Assembly: GCF_037949795.1 (NCBI RefSeq)
Contig: NZ_CP149932.1
Location: 857,001 to 921,000, forward strand
Length of the DNA: 64,000 nucleotides
Origin: Thioclava sp. GXIMD2076
Lineage (GTDB): Bacteria > Pseudomonadota > Alphaproteobacteria > Rhodobacterales > Rhodobacteraceae
Reading direction: 5' to 3'
Below, in pieces: positions 44,401 to 52,741 of the stretch; within the stretch, counting starts at the first letter, position 1, and each line of letters opens with the position of its first letter. The position numbers were made by a program, and so were the translations under genes. The notes beneath the pieces are model-generated. The model was not told the origin of the DNA and ran no database searches. It was given only the letters and a program-made list of their open reading frames with translations.

Positions 44401-46021
44401 GGTTGGTCACCTGGCTGAAGTTCTGGCGGAAGAAATGGCTCAGGGGGCGGTATTTCTTGGACAGAACGGCAGGCGGCGTGTCATCGCCCATCGAGGCGAT
44501 GGCTTCTTTGCCATCCTCGGCCATCGGGCTCAGGACCTGCTCGATATCTTCGACCGTGTAGCCTGCCGCCATCTGGCGCTTACGCAGCTCGGCGCCGGTA
44601 TATTTTGCAGCCTCGGGCAGGTCGCGCATCAGCTCGGACAGGTCGGTGACCTTCTGGATCCAGTCACCGAAGGGGCGCGAGGCGGCCAGTTTGTCTTTCA
44701 GGTCGGTATCGTGGTAAAGCTTGCCCTCGGTCATATCGACGGCAATCATCTGCCCCGGACCAAGTGCGCCTTTTTCCACAACAGTGGCCTCGTCGGTCGG
44801 CACCATGCCGACTTCCGAACCGGCAATCAGCATGCCATCGCCGGTCACCACATAGCGCAGCGGGCGCAGTCCGTTCCGGTCCAGACCACCGCAGACCCAG
44901 CGGCCATCGGTCATCGCCAGCGCGGCAGGGCCGTCCCACGGCTCCATCACGGCGTTGCAATAGCCATACATGTCCTGCCATGCCTTGGGCATCTCGTCGG
45001 TCGCTTTCGACCAGGCTTCGGGCACCAGCATGGTTTTCACCATGGGCGCGATACGGCCCGAACGAACCATCAGCTCGAACACCGAATCCAGCGCACCCGA
45101 GTCGGACGACGCGGCGGGGATCACCGGCTTGATGTCTTCGGCCATATCGCCAAAGGTCGCCGAGGCCATGCGGATCTCGTGCGATTTCATCCAGTTGATG
45201 TTGCCCTTGATCGTGTTGATCTCGCCGTTATGCGCCAGCATACGGAAGGGCTGTGCCAGCCACCATTCGGGGAAGGTGTTGGTGGAATAGCGCTGGTGGT
45301 AAATCGCAAAGGACGACTCAAAGCGGTCATCCTTGAGGTCGGGATAGAATTCCGCAACCTGCTCGGCCAGCATCATGCCCTTGTAGATGATCGAACGCGT
45401 CGAGAGCGAGCAGATATAGAGGCCCTTCAGCTGGGCCGCGATGGCCGCTTTCTCGATCCGGCGGCGGATGATGTACAGCTCGCGCTCGAACTGCTCCTCG
45501 TCGATATCCTTCTCGTTGCGGATCAGGATCTGCTCGATCTCGGGGCGGGTGGCGTTGGCCTTGTCGCCCAGGCAGGAAGTGTCCACCGGAACGTGGCGCC
45601 AGCCATAGATATAATGGCCCATGCGCAGAACTTCGGATTCGACGATGGTCCGGCAATGTTCCTGTGCGCCAAAGTCGGTGCGCGGCAGGAAGACCTGACC
45701 AACGGCGATACGCTTGTCCATATCCGGCTCGTGGCCGGTGCGGCGGATCTGGTCGTGGAAGAAGGGGGCAGGGATCTGCACATGGATACCCGCGCCGTCA
45801 CCGGTCTTGCCGTCCGCATCCACGGCACCGCGGTGCCAGATGGCTTTTAGCGCGTCGATGCCGTTTTCCACGACGCGACGCGAGGCTTTCCCGTCGATCG
45901 AGACAACAAGCCCCACACCGCAGGACGATTTCTCGTCATCCGCCTTGTAGAGCGAGTTTTCCGACATCCATTTACGCTTGGCTTCCTCGTGGGCGACCCA
46001 GGCTTCATCATATTTGGTCAT
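41483..46021 (-). CDS. gltB: Glutamate synthase (NADPH) large chain
   Basis: GltB makes glutamate from 2-oxoglutarate and glutamine-derived ammonia. The order is a short propeptide, then the N-terminal nucleophile C34 (SSCGVG) of the class II amidotransferase domain, a central domain, the FMN domain and a C-terminal beta-helix domain (GGXGXG-rich). The [3Fe-4S] cysteines are in CIMVRQCQSNTCPVGVC. Its 1,512 aa is typical. AAGGAGG precedes the ATG. A secreted-protein gene separates it from gltD. The plus strand opposite is open for about 1,470 codons, which I treat as a codon-bias artefact. Confidence 0.97.
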   Translation of the reverse strand: MTKYDEAWVAHEEAKRKWMSENSLYKADDEKSSCGVGLVVSIDGKASRRVVENGIDALKAIWHRGAVDADGKTGDGAGIHVQIPAPFFHDQIRRTGHEPDMDKRIAVGQVFLPRTDFGAQEHCRTIVESEVLRMGHYIYGWRHVPVDTSCLGDKANATRPEIEQILIRNEKDIDEEQFERELYIIRRRIEKAAIAAQLKGLYICSLSTRSIIYKGMMLAEQVAEFYPDLKDDRFESSFAIYHQRYSTNTFPEWWLAQPFRMLAHNGEINTIKGNINWMKSHEIRMASATFGDMAEDIKPVIPAASSDSGALDSVFELMVRSGRIAPMVKTMLVPEAWSKATDEMPKAWQDMYGYCNAVMEPWDGPAALAMTDGRWVCGGLDRNGLRPLRYVVTGDGMLIAGSEVGMVPTDEATVVEKGALGPGQMIAVDMTEGKLYHDTDLKDKLAASRPFGDWIQKVTDLSELMRDLPEAAKYTGAELRKRQMAAGYTVEDIEQVLSPMAEDGKEAIASMGDDTPPAVLSKKYRPLSHFFRQNFSQVTNPPIDSLRENRVMSLKTRFGNLKNVLDEDSAQTEILILDTPFIANEEFNKMAEIFGEHISIIDCTFPAGADQEALRDGLARIRNEAEDAVRSGAGHIVLTDENQSEDKIAMPMILATSAVHSWLTRKGLRTFCSINVRSAECMDPHYFAVLVGSGATTVNAYLAEDTLADRIDRGLIEGTLLDAVRKFRDAVDAGLLKIMAKMGISVISSYRGGLNFEAVGLSRAMVAEYFPGMHSRISGIGLHGIQHKLEEVHKLGWLGGQDVLPIGGFYKSRRSGETHAWGAQGMHMLQAACDRASYDLWKQYSTMMRANPPIHIRDLLDVKPLGKPVPIEEVESITSIRKRFVTPGMSLGALSPEAHKLLNVAMNRIGAKSDSGEGGEDPAHFVPEPNGDNPSAKIKQVASGRFGVTAEYLNHCEELEIKVAQGAKPGEGGQLPGMKVTDLIARLRHSTKGVTLISPPPHHDIYSIEDLAQLIYDLKQINPRCKVTVKLVASSGVGTIAAGVAKAKADVILVSGHNGGTGASPATSIKFAGLPWEMGLTEAHQVLAMNNLRGRVTLRTDGGLRTGRDIVMAAMMGAEEYGIGTAALIAMGCIMVRQCQSNTCPVGVCTQDPEMRKKFTGTADKVVNLITFYAQEVREILASIGARSLDEVIGRADLLTQVSRGSAHLDDLDLNPLLLTVDGWEKIVYDRSKPRNYVPDTLDAEIIRDGARFFDEGEKMQLSYAVRNTHRTIGTRASSHIVQNFGMRNALQPDHLTVKLTGSAGQSLGAFAAPGLKIEVSGDANDYVGKGLSGGIIVVRPPMISPLKASENTIIGNTVLYGATDGYLFAAGRAGERFAVRNSGARVVIEGCGTNGCEYMTGGVAVILGSIGANFGAGMTGGMAYLYDPEGVAENLINPESLVTCGIGHSHWESQLKGLIERHYEETRSVKAADILQNWETERLNFLQVCPKEMLQTLPYPLSDEPEAVPAE

Positions 46022-46115
46022 GTCTGCCTCCTTGGGAGAACGTAGTGCACCGGCGGTAAAGCGCGGCGAATTCAGGGATGGCTTGCGCCAAGGGGTTCGT
46101 TTGGGGCTGCGCCGG

Positions 46116-46823
46116 TCAGTACAAATCTTCGGGGCGCAGCGCCGTCATCATCATGTCGCAGTCAAAGAGCGGCTTAGCCGCGCCGAAGCCCTCATCGCCC
46201 TTGCGGGAAAAGGTGACCGGCGCATCATTGGTCTCTATGTTGTCGCCTTGCGGGTTCTGGAAGCTCTCGCGCCCCGAGAAGAAGACGCGCAGATCGCGGT
46301 CGATATACTGGATGCCGGAGCGGCGGGCGATCACATTGCCCTCGCCGTCCTGCGTCTCCAGCGTGAAATCGGCGCGTTCCATACTCTTGCCGTCGATCGT
46401 CACCGTCTCGCCGGTCAGCCAGTCGCGGCCGATCTGGCGGCGGGTCTCGCCGAAATTGTTCCGCGTGACGAAGTCGTAATCATCCTCGCCCGTTTCCAGA
46501 AGCGCGCTGAAAGAAGCGTTGTCTTTCGATGCAGCTTCATCCAGCTCGGCGATTTCCCCGCTTTCGAGGCTGATCGAGCGGAGCCAGCGGGTCTCGTGAT
46601 CGATCAGCGACAGGAAATATTCGCCCTCGCCATCGGCATAGGAGATCCAGCGATCGCCCTCGGCGTCCCCCGCGCAGTGATAGAGATTGGCGACCTGACA
46701 GCTATGCATCTGAACCGTCAGATCCAGCGTGCAGTTCTCAGGCACGGCGAACGTATCGTCCGCCGATTGGGCCTGAGCGCTGGCGCCGCTCATCAGAAGT
46801 GCAAAAACTGCCACCCATTTCAT
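46116..46823 (-). CDS. Secreted protein of unknown function encoded between gltD and gltB
   Basis: A clear signal peptide (residues 1-19, ending GASAQA) precedes a mature protein of about 216 aa with four cysteines: two close together in the N-terminal part, one in NLYHCAGD and one near the C-terminus (FDCDMMM). The text is beta-rich and acidic (WISYADGEGEYFLSLIDHE, TGETVTIDGKSMERADFTL). I recognise no named domain. It lies between two subunit genes of one enzyme on the same strand, 73 nt after gltD and 94 nt before gltB. Co-transcription is likely, while a periplasmic protein has no obvious part in glutamate synthesis. Confidence 0.8.
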   Translation of the reverse strand: MKWVAVFALLMSGASAQAQSADDTFAVPENCTLDLTVQMHSCQVANLYHCAGDAEGDRWISYADGEGEYFLSLIDHETRWLRSISLESGEIAELDEAASKDNASFSALLETGEDDYDFVTRNNFGETRRQIGRDWLTGETVTIDGKSMERADFTLETQDGEGNVIARRSGIQYIDRDLRVFFSGRESFQNPQGDNIETNDAPVTFSRKGDEGFGAAKPLFDCDMMMTALRPEDLY

Positions 46824-46896
46824 GGGTCCGGTCCTTTCCGTCTCTTCGCGCCGGTCCCTCTGGTTTGCTTTAAGGAACCGGCCTGCGTGGATAGGG

Positions 46897-48330
46897 TTAC
46901 TCGGCGGCGACGGCCGTCACGCCATCGAGGTAGCGGATGATCTCGGCACCGGCCTCGCGGCCGTCACGGATCGCCCAGACCACCAGCGAGGCCCCGCGCA
47001 CGATATCGCCTACTGCGTAAACGCCGGGGATATTGGTCGCATGGGTGCCGAACTCGGCCTTGACGGTCCCCCAACGGGTCACTTCAAGCTCTTTGGTGTC
47101 CCATTGGTCCTGCAGGTCTTCCGGCTCGAAACCGAGGGCCTTGATGACCAGATCGGCTTTCTCCTCGTAGATCCCGCCCTCGATCGGCTCGGGCGACTGA
47201 CGGCCCGAAGCATCGGGCTGGCCCAGCTTCATCTTCTGGATGGTGATCGAGGAGACCGGATTGCCGCTGAAGCCTTTCGGCGCTGCCAGCCAAACGAATT
47301 CCGCGCCTTCTTCCTCGGCGTTCTGCACTTCGCGCTGCGAGCCGGGCATATTGGCACGGTCACGGCGGTAGAGACATTTGACCGAGGTCGCGCCCTGACG
47401 GATGGCGGTGCGCACGCAGTCCATCGCGGTGTCGCCACCACCGATGACCACGACATTCTTGCCCGCCGCGTTCAGCGTGCCATCCTCGAACTCGGCAACC
47501 TCGTCGCCGAAGGAGAGCTTGTTCGAGCAGGTCAGATAGTCGATGGCGCGCACGATACCGGAGGCATCCGAACCCGGATCACGCAGATCGCGGGTCTTGT
47601 AGACGCCGGTTGCGATCAGGACCGCATCATGCTTGCCGCGGATCGCGTCAAAGGTGATGTCGGTGCCGACGTTGCAGTTCAGCACGAACTCGACGCCCGC
47701 TTCCTCGAGCTGGGTCACGCGGCGCATGACGATATCCTTCTCCAGCTTGAAGCCGGGGATACCGTAGGTCAGCAGCCCGCCTGCGCGGTCGTGACGGTCA
47801 TAGACAGTGACCTTGCAGCCCGCACGGCGCAGCACATCCGCCGCCGCCAGGCCACCGGGGCCCGCGCCGATGATGCCAATGCTCTCTTCGCGCTCTTTCT
47901 TCGGTTTGATCGAGGGGACCCAACCGTTCTCGAAGGCGGTGTCGGTGATGTATTTCTCGACCGAGCCGATGGTCACGGTGCCGTGGCCAGATTGCTCGAT
48001 GACGCAATTTCCTTCGCACAGACGGTCCTGCGGGCAAATGCGGCCGCAGATTTCGGGGAAGGTATTGGTCGCCTGAGAAATCTGGTAGGCTTCCTCCAGA
48101 CGGCCCTCCGCCGTCAGGCGCAGCCAGTCGGGAATGTTGTTATGCAGCGGGCAATGTGTATGGCAATAAGGCACACCACATTGCGAACAGCGCCCTGCCT
48201 GCTCGGCAGCTTTCTGTTCGGCATATTCCGCGTAGATTTCGTTGAAGTCCTGGGCGCGTTGCTTTGCATCGCGCTTCGCCGGCATTTCCTTTGCCGTCGA
48301 GACGAACTTCAGCATGCGTTGCTTGGCCAT
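46897..48330 (-). CDS. gltD: Glutamate synthase (NADPH) small chain
   Basis: GltD passes electrons from NADPH through FAD and two [4Fe-4S] clusters to GltB. The N-terminal cluster cysteines are in CSQCGVPYCHTHCPLHNNIP and CPQDRLCEGNC. The FAD fold is GIIGAGPGGLAAADVLRRAG, the NADPH fold is VVVIGGGDTAMDC, and TNIPGVYAVGDIVRGASLVV closes the protein. Its 477 aa is typical. It is the first gene of the gltD-(secreted protein)-gltB unit, with an unusual inverted repeat about 70-141 bp upstream. Confidence 0.97.
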   Translation of the reverse strand: MAKQRMLKFVSTAKEMPAKRDAKQRAQDFNEIYAEYAEQKAAEQAGRCSQCGVPYCHTHCPLHNNIPDWLRLTAEGRLEEAYQISQATNTFPEICGRICPQDRLCEGNCVIEQSGHGTVTIGSVEKYITDTAFENGWVPSIKPKKEREESIGIIGAGPGGLAAADVLRRAGCKVTVYDRHDRAGGLLTYGIPGFKLEKDIVMRRVTQLEEAGVEFVLNCNVGTDITFDAIRGKHDAVLIATGVYKTRDLRDPGSDASGIVRAIDYLTCSNKLSFGDEVAEFEDGTLNAAGKNVVVIGGGDTAMDCVRTAIRQGATSVKCLYRRDRANMPGSQREVQNAEEEGAEFVWLAAPKGFSGNPVSSITIQKMKLGQPDASGRQSPEPIEGGIYEEKADLVIKALGFEPEDLQDQWDTKELEVTRWGTVKAEFGTHATNIPGVYAVGDIVRGASLVVWAIRDGREAGAEIIRYLDGVTAVAAE

Positions 48331-48400
48331 GGCTAGCGCCTCCCTAGCGTTTCTTTGGGACTTTGCTACACGCTCGGGAAAGGCATTAAAAGTAAGAGGT

Positions 48401-48471
48401 GCTGACCTAAATATAGCTTTTTTTCGGATTTACGCAGTTTCGTGAGAAAAATTGCTCCAAAATAGGTCAGC
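48401..48471. repeat. Inverted repeat upstream of gltD
   Basis: GCTGACCTA (48401-48409) and TAGGTCAGC (48463-48471) are perfect 9-bp inverted copies 53 bp apart, both flanked by AT-rich sequence. A third ACCTA occurs at 48479-48483, next to the uppP stop. The spacing fits two operator half-sites around a promoter, or a DNA loop, rather than a terminator. Confidence 0.55.
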
Positions 48472-48484
48472 TATTAATACCTAT

Positions 48485-49285
48485 CTAGCGGAGAAGCCCG
48501 AAATAGCCAAAGATCGCAAGGCCGACAAGGATGCGCCAATAGCCGAAAACCGCGTAGCCGTGACGGGAAATGAAGTCGAGCAGGTGGCGCACGACGATCA
48601 CTGCCGAGATAAAGGCCATAACGAAGCCGATCACGATCAGCATCATGTCGTCAGCGTTCAGCACATCGTAGTTCTTGTAAAGGTCATAGGCGAAGGCACC
48701 TGCCATAGTGGGCATGGACAGGAAAAAGCTGAATTCGGCCGCCGCGCGTTTCGAGACCCCCATCAACATGGCGCCGACGATGGTCGAACCCGACCGCGAT
48801 GTGCCCGGGATCATTGCCAGACACTGGATGAAACCAATCGCAAGGGCCTTACCCAGCGGGATCTTCATGGCGTCATCATGTTTGGGATGCAGATCCATCT
48901 TGTCGATAACGATCAGGATAATCCCGCCCAGAACGAGTGTGGTGGCGATGATAAGCGGCGAATCGAAGAGCACGCGCTTGATGAAATCATGTGCCGCGAT
49001 CCCGATAAATACAGCGGGCAGGAAGGCCAGCAGCACCGAGAAGATAAACCGTCTTGCCTGCGGATCATGCGGGGCGGAGGAGAACACCTCGTAGAGCTTC
49101 TTGGCATAGACGCCCAGAATCGCGAGGATTGCGCCCAGCTGGATCACCACTTCAAAGGCATGGCCGGTGGAGTGGAAGCCGAGCATCTCGCCCACGATCA
49201 GCACATGGCCGGTGGACGAGACGGGAAGGAACTCTGTGAGACCCTCTACAAATCCAAGTATCGCGGCGGAGAGGGTATCATTCAT
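48485..49285 (-). CDS. uppP: Undecaprenyl-diphosphatase UppP (BacA)
   Basis: This integral membrane enzyme recycles undecaprenyl pyrophosphate to the monophosphate carrier for cell-wall and polysaccharide synthesis; overproduction gives bacitracin resistance in other bacteria. The two active-site segments are present: [16 protein letters not shown] near residues 14-29 and [13 protein letters not shown] in the middle. About eight spans can be seen in 266 aa, the usual size. It starts 4 nt after the NDUFA9-like gene and forms an operon with it. Confidence 0.96.
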   Translation of the reverse strand: MNDTLSAAILGFVEGLTEFLPVSSTGHVLIVGEMLGFHSTGHAFEVVIQLGAILAILGVYAKKLYEVFSSAPHDPQARRFIFSVLLAFLPAVFIGIAAHDFIKRVLFDSPLIIATTLVLGGIILIVIDKMDLHPKHDDAMKIPLGKALAIGFIQCLAMIPGTSRSGSTIVGAMLMGVSKRAAAEFSFFLSMPTMAGAFAYDLYKNYDVLNADDMMLIVIGFVMAFISAVIVVRHLLDFISRHGYAVFGYWRILVGLAIFGYFGLLR

Positions 49286-49289
49286 CAGA

Positions 49290-50273
49290 TCAGGACCGTT
49301 TTAGATTTTTGGCAGAAGCTTGGATATCTTCATACTGCCCATGCGGGCGGAAGCGCCAGAGGTAACCCGGCATGATCGCTCCCATTGCCATAGGTGTGAT
49401 GCCGAGTTGAGCAAAGCCCCGCGCATCTGCCGAAACGATGTTGTCTTTCTTGAGGTTTTTCACCTGATCTCGGGTCAGGAGCGTGTTGTTGAAGAGCCCG
49501 CCGGTCGCGCCCTGCAACCCATCGAAGACGCTGGCCATCAGCGAGGCTAGACCGAAGGGCATATTGAAGATCGCGCGCTTACGGTTGATGACGCCCAGCA
49601 TGGTTTTCATCAGCTCGGTGAGGCTTGCCTGATCGGGGCCGCCCAGCTCGAACGTGCCCTTGGCCTTGCCCTCGACGCCCATGACAGCGGCGGCGGCCAC
49701 ATCATCCACCCAGACCGGCTGGAATTTCGAGCCCCCACCGGTGATCGGCAGGACCGGAGTGAAGCGGCTCATCGCGGCAAATTTGTTGAAGAACCCGTCT
49801 TCGGTGCCAAACAGGACCGAGGGGCGCAGGATCATCGCATCGGGGAAGTGCTGCAGTATTCCCGCCTCACCCTTGGCCTTGGAGCGCGCATAGGCGCTGG
49901 CCGAATTGGCATCGGCACCGATGGCCGATAGATGGACCATGGTCTTCACGCCCAGCTCGGCGGCGATGCGGGCGATTCGCTCCGCGCCATCGGCCTGCAC
50001 GGCGTCGAAACCATTCTTGCCGGCGACATTCAGGATACCTACGCAGTTCACAACCGCATCCGCCCCCATCATGGCCATGCGCACAGAGGCGTCATCACGG
50101 ATATTGCAGAACACGGGCTCGACCTGACCGACCGCGCCATAGGGTTTGGTGAAAAGCGCCTCGTTCGGACGGCGAACGGCGATCCGGATGCGCCAGCCAT
50201 CCTTCGCAAGCCGGCGGGCGATATAACGCCCCACAAAACCGGAACCACCATAGATCGTGACAAGTTTCGACAT
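49290..50273 (-). CDS. NDUFA9-like NAD(P)-binding protein (atypical SDR)
   Basis: It resembles the mitochondrial complex I accessory subunit NDUFA9, an atypical short-chain dehydrogenase without the catalytic tyrosine motif. The dinucleotide site is [18 protein letters not shown] (residues 4-21), followed by RIAVRRPN. Alphaproteobacterial homologues are common, and some have been linked to complex I assembly or to quinone-related roles. No complex I genes are in the window. 327 aa, first gene before uppP. Confidence 0.85.
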   Translation of the reverse strand: MSKLVTIYGGSGFVGRYIARRLAKDGWRIRIAVRRPNEALFTKPYGAVGQVEPVFCNIRDDASVRMAMMGADAVVNCVGILNVAGKNGFDAVQADGAERIARIAAELGVKTMVHLSAIGADANSASAYARSKAKGEAGILQHFPDAMILRPSVLFGTEDGFFNKFAAMSRFTPVLPITGGGSKFQPVWVDDVAAAAVMGVEGKAKGTFELGGPDQASLTELMKTMLGVINRKRAIFNMPFGLASLMASVFDGLQGATGGLFNNTLLTRDQVKNLKKDNIVSADARGFAQLGITPMAMGAIMPGYLWRFRPHGQYEDIQASAKNLKRS

Positions 50274-50353
50274 CGGCTGGGCCTCCCCCTTGCAGATTTT
50301 CCCTTCCTGATTACCGATTTACACCCCTCCGGACAAGAGGCCAGCGGCAATGC

Positions 50354-50381
50354 AAATTTTCTACGACAAAAATGAAAATTT
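50354..50381. repeat. AT-rich inverted repeat upstream of the tRNA-Leu promoter
   Basis: AAATTTTC and GAAAATTT are perfect 8-bp inverted copies with a 12-bp spacer, ending 5 bp before the candidate -35 box. It could act as an UP element or an operator. Confidence 0.4.
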
Positions 50382-50385
50382 CCTA

Positions 50386-50414
50386 TTGACGGTTTCGGGC
50401 GCTCCCCGTAGAAG
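50386..50414 (+). promoter_or_regulatory. Candidate tRNA-Leu promoter
   Basis: TTGACG and TAGAAG are spaced by 17 bp and lie 42 nt before the tRNA. The -35 box matches the housekeeping consensus at five of six positions. Confidence 0.5.
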
Positions 50415-50455
50415 GCCCTCACACCAGCTGAGCTGCCTCGCAGCAAGGTCGGAAC

Positions 50456-50540
50456 GCCCAGATGGCGGAATTGGTAGACGCGCACGGTTCAGGTCCGTGT
50501 GCCGCAAGGCGTGGAGGTTCGAGTCCTCTTCTGGGCACCA
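50456..50540 (+). tRNA. tRNA-Leu (anticodon CAG)
   Basis: The acceptor stem GCCCAGA/TCTGGGC, the D arm with GCGG and TTGGTAGAC, the anticodon stem CACGG/CCGTG with loop TTCAGGT (anticodon CAG, reading CUG), a class II variable arm (TGCCGCAAGGCGT region) and GGTTCGAGTCC are all readable. CCA is encoded. The 85-nt length fits a leucine tRNA. Confidence 0.95.
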
Positions 50541-50546
50541 ATTTCA

Positions 50547-50578
50547 AAAAGCCGCGGATCGCAAGATCTGCGGCTTTT
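50547..50578 (+). terminator. Hairpin after tRNA-Leu with GCAA tetraloop
   Basis: AAAAGCCGCGGATC and GATCTGCGGCTTTT form a 14-bp stem (one G-T pair) closed by GCAA, a GNRA-type loop. TTTT ends the stem and another TTTT lies 3 nt later, so it should terminate in either direction. Confidence 0.85.
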
Positions 50579-50708
50579 GACTTTTGGGCCGCCCGAACGT
50601 CCCCCTTCGGCTTCACAGTCCCGCAACCTTCCCCCCAAATTGTTATTCGAGCCTTGTCTGCAAGGGGTTCCCTGCCTAAACCGCGGGTAAACCGCAGGAG
50701 GCCTTATA

Positions 50709-52487
50709 GTGCGAAGATCCAAGACGAGTACCGAAGATCGCCCGACCACCAAGAAGATCGGTGCGCTGAAAGGCCTCTGGCCATTCCTGCGACCCTATCG
50801 CGGCCTTGCGCTGTGTGCGCTCCTCGCGCTGGTGCTGACCGCTTCCGTTTCGCTGATCCTGCCGATTGCGGTCCGCCGCGTGGTGGACGGGTTCAATAGC
50901 GGTGCGGCGCTTCTTGACCAGTATTTCGGTGCGGCGCTGGTAATCACGGCGCTTCTCGCGATAGGGACGGGCGCGCGCTATTATCTTGTAACGCGCTTCG
51001 GTGAACGGGTCGTGGCCGATATCCGCATGGCGGTGTTCGATCGTGTGATTTCCATGTCGCCCGCCTTCTACGAGCGAATCCTCACTGGCGAGATCATCTC
51101 GCGTATCACGACCGATACCACGCTGATCCTGTCGGTGATCGGATCCTCCGTCTCGGTGGCACTGCGCAATTTCATGATCTTTGCAGGCGGGATGGTGATG
51201 CTACTGGTGACCTCGGCCAAGCTCACGGGGCTGGTGCTGCTGATCGTGCCGGCGGTGATCGTGCCGATCGTGGTTCTGGGGCGCCGTCTGCGCGGCCTCT
51301 CGCGCGAGAATCAGGACTGGATCGCCAGTTCCTCCGGTTCGGCCTCCGAGGCGCTCCTGTCGGCGCAGACCATCCAGGCCTTTACCCATGAGGTCCGCAC
51401 CCGCCTGCGCTTCCGCGATGTAACGGAAAAGAGCTACAGCGCCGCCAATCGCCGGATCCGCACGCGCTCGCTGATGACGATGATTGTCATCTTCCTGATC
51501 TTTTCTGGCGTAGTGGGTGTGCTGTGGATCGGCGCGCGGGATGTGCGCAATGGCCTGATGTCGGTGGGCGAGCTGGTGCAGTTCGTTATCTATGCGGTGA
51601 TGGTCGCGGGCTCTGTCGGCGCTCTGTCGGAGATCTGGAGCGAGCTGCAGCGTGCGGCAGGGGCGACCGAGCGTCTGATCGAACTGCTGCAGACCAAGGA
51701 CACGATCGAGGATCCGGCCCAGCCGATGGCTCTGCCGCGTCCGGCGAAGGGGGCGATCAGCTTCACCGATGTCAGCTTCCATTACCCCTCGCGTCCCGAC
51801 ACTTCGGCATTGGATCATGTGACACTCGATATCGCCGCCGGTGAAACCGTGGCGCTTGTCGGGCCTTCGGGCGCAGGCAAGACCACGATTATCCAGCTGA
51901 TCCAGCGATTCTGGGACCCGGAGACGGGGCGCGTCAGCATCGACGGGATCGATCTGCGCCAGATGGCCCGGCCCGATTTCCGTCAGGCGATTGCGCTGGT
52001 CCCTCAGGATCCGGTGATCTTTGCCGCCTCTGCCCGCGAGAATATCCGCTTCGGTCGCCCTGATGCCTCCGATGCTGAGGTGGAGGCCGCCGCCGAGGCG
52101 GCCCACGCGCTCGATTTCCTGCAGGCTTTGCCCGAGGGGCTCGATACCTATGTGGGCGAACGCGGTGTGATGCTGTCGGGCGGACAGAAACAGCGGGTGG
52201 CCATTGCGCGTGCCATGTTGCGTGATGCGCCGATCCTGCTGCTCGACGAGGCGACCTCGGCGCTTGATGCTTCCTCCGAGCGTGCGGTGCAGTCCGCGGT
52301 CGAGAAGCTCTCGCAGGACCGCACCACCATTATTATCGCGCACCGCCTGGCGACGGTGAAGAAGGCCGACCGGATTGTGGTCTTCGATCAGGGCCGGATC
52401 GTGGCACAGGGCACCCATGAGAGCCTCGTGGCCGAAGGCGGGCTCTATGCCGAGCTCGCGCGTCTGCAATTCACCGAAGGGGAGTGA
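50709..52487 (+). CDS. ABC transporter, fused permease and ATPase (exporter type)
   Basis: The N-terminal half holds six spans (residues about 30-310). The C-terminal nucleotide-binding domain has Walker A GPSGAGKTT (about residues 386-394), the signature LSGGQKQR, Walker B ILLLDEATSALD and the switch IAHRL. The overall plan is that of a half-size MsbA/multidrug exporter that dimerises. The substrate cannot be read from the sequence; lipid or drug export is usual. The GTG at 50709 has AGGAGG at 7-8 nt. It stands alone, with tRNA-Leu upstream and a bidirectional terminator after it. Confidence 0.93.
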   Translation: MRRSKTSTEDRPTTKKIGALKGLWPFLRPYRGLALCALLALVLTASVSLILPIAVRRVVDGFNSGAALLDQYFGAALVITALLAIGTGARYYLVTRFGERVVADIRMAVFDRVISMSPAFYERILTGEIISRITTDTTLILSVIGSSVSVALRNFMIFAGGMVMLLVTSAKLTGLVLLIVPAVIVPIVVLGRRLRGLSRENQDWIASSSGSASEALLSAQTIQAFTHEVRTRLRFRDVTEKSYSAANRRIRTRSLMTMIVIFLIFSGVVGVLWIGARDVRNGLMSVGELVQFVIYAVMVAGSVGALSEIWSELQRAAGATERLIELLQTKDTIEDPAQPMALPRPAKGAISFTDVSFHYPSRPDTSALDHVTLDIAAGETVALVGPSGAGKTTIIQLIQRFWDPETGRVSIDGIDLRQMARPDFRQAIALVPQDPVIFAASARENIRFGRPDASDAEVEAAAEAAHALDFLQALPEGLDTYVGERGVMLSGGQKQRVAIARAMLRDAPILLLDEATSALDASSERAVQSAVEKLSQDRTTIIIAHRLATVKKADRIVVFDQGRIVAQGTHESLVAEGGLYAELARLQFTEGE

Positions 52488-52507
52488 GCCTCCCGTCCCT
52501 TACGCAT

Positions 52508-52540
52508 AAAAAAAGAGGCCCCGTGGGGCCTCTTTTTCTT
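52508..52540. terminator. Bidirectional terminator after the ABC transporter gene
   Basis: AAAAAGAGGCCCC pairs with GGGGCCTCTTTTT around a very short loop, flanked by A and T runs on both sides. It can serve the ABC gene (plus) and the 42-codon gene (minus). Confidence 0.9.
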
Positions 52541-52612
52541 ACCTTCTGACCTTTCAAGGCATCGACCGGACCGGCACGCCCTCCCCTGCGCGCCGTGGGA
52601 CGCCTCTGGCGA

Positions 52613-52741
52613 TCAGCGGGTAACCGGACGTCCGGTATAGAGTTCCTCACCAACGCGGACGGTGATTTTGCCGTCTGCAAGTTTGCTGTGGTAGATGCCC
52701 TGGATCGAAACCGAGCTGCCAACGGTGATAGTGCGAAGCAT
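52613..52741 (-). CDS. Small conserved-looking protein of unknown function (42 aa)
   Basis: A 42-codon frame starts at ATG 52741 and ends at TGA 52613. The ribosome binding site AAGGGAGGT lies 6 nt before the ATG and is among the strongest in the window. The peptide begins MLRTITVGSSVSIQGIYH and continues through LADGKITVRVG to end TGRPVTR. It looks like a compact beta-strand protein with alternating hydrophobic residues and no membrane span or cysteine. Upstream is an AT-rich region suitable for a promoter; downstream is a shared terminator. I have an impression of similar short proteins in other Rhodobacterales but cannot confirm this here. Confidence 0.75.
   Translation of the reverse strand: MLRTITVGSSVSIQGIYHSKLADGKITVRVGEELYTGRPVTR

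Noticed and set aside
41441..45850. A plus-strand open frame of about 1,470 codons opposite gltB
   Set aside because: It mirrors gltB exactly, the protein is rich in H, R, G and D without any domain, and such frames arise from GC-rich codon bias at third positions.
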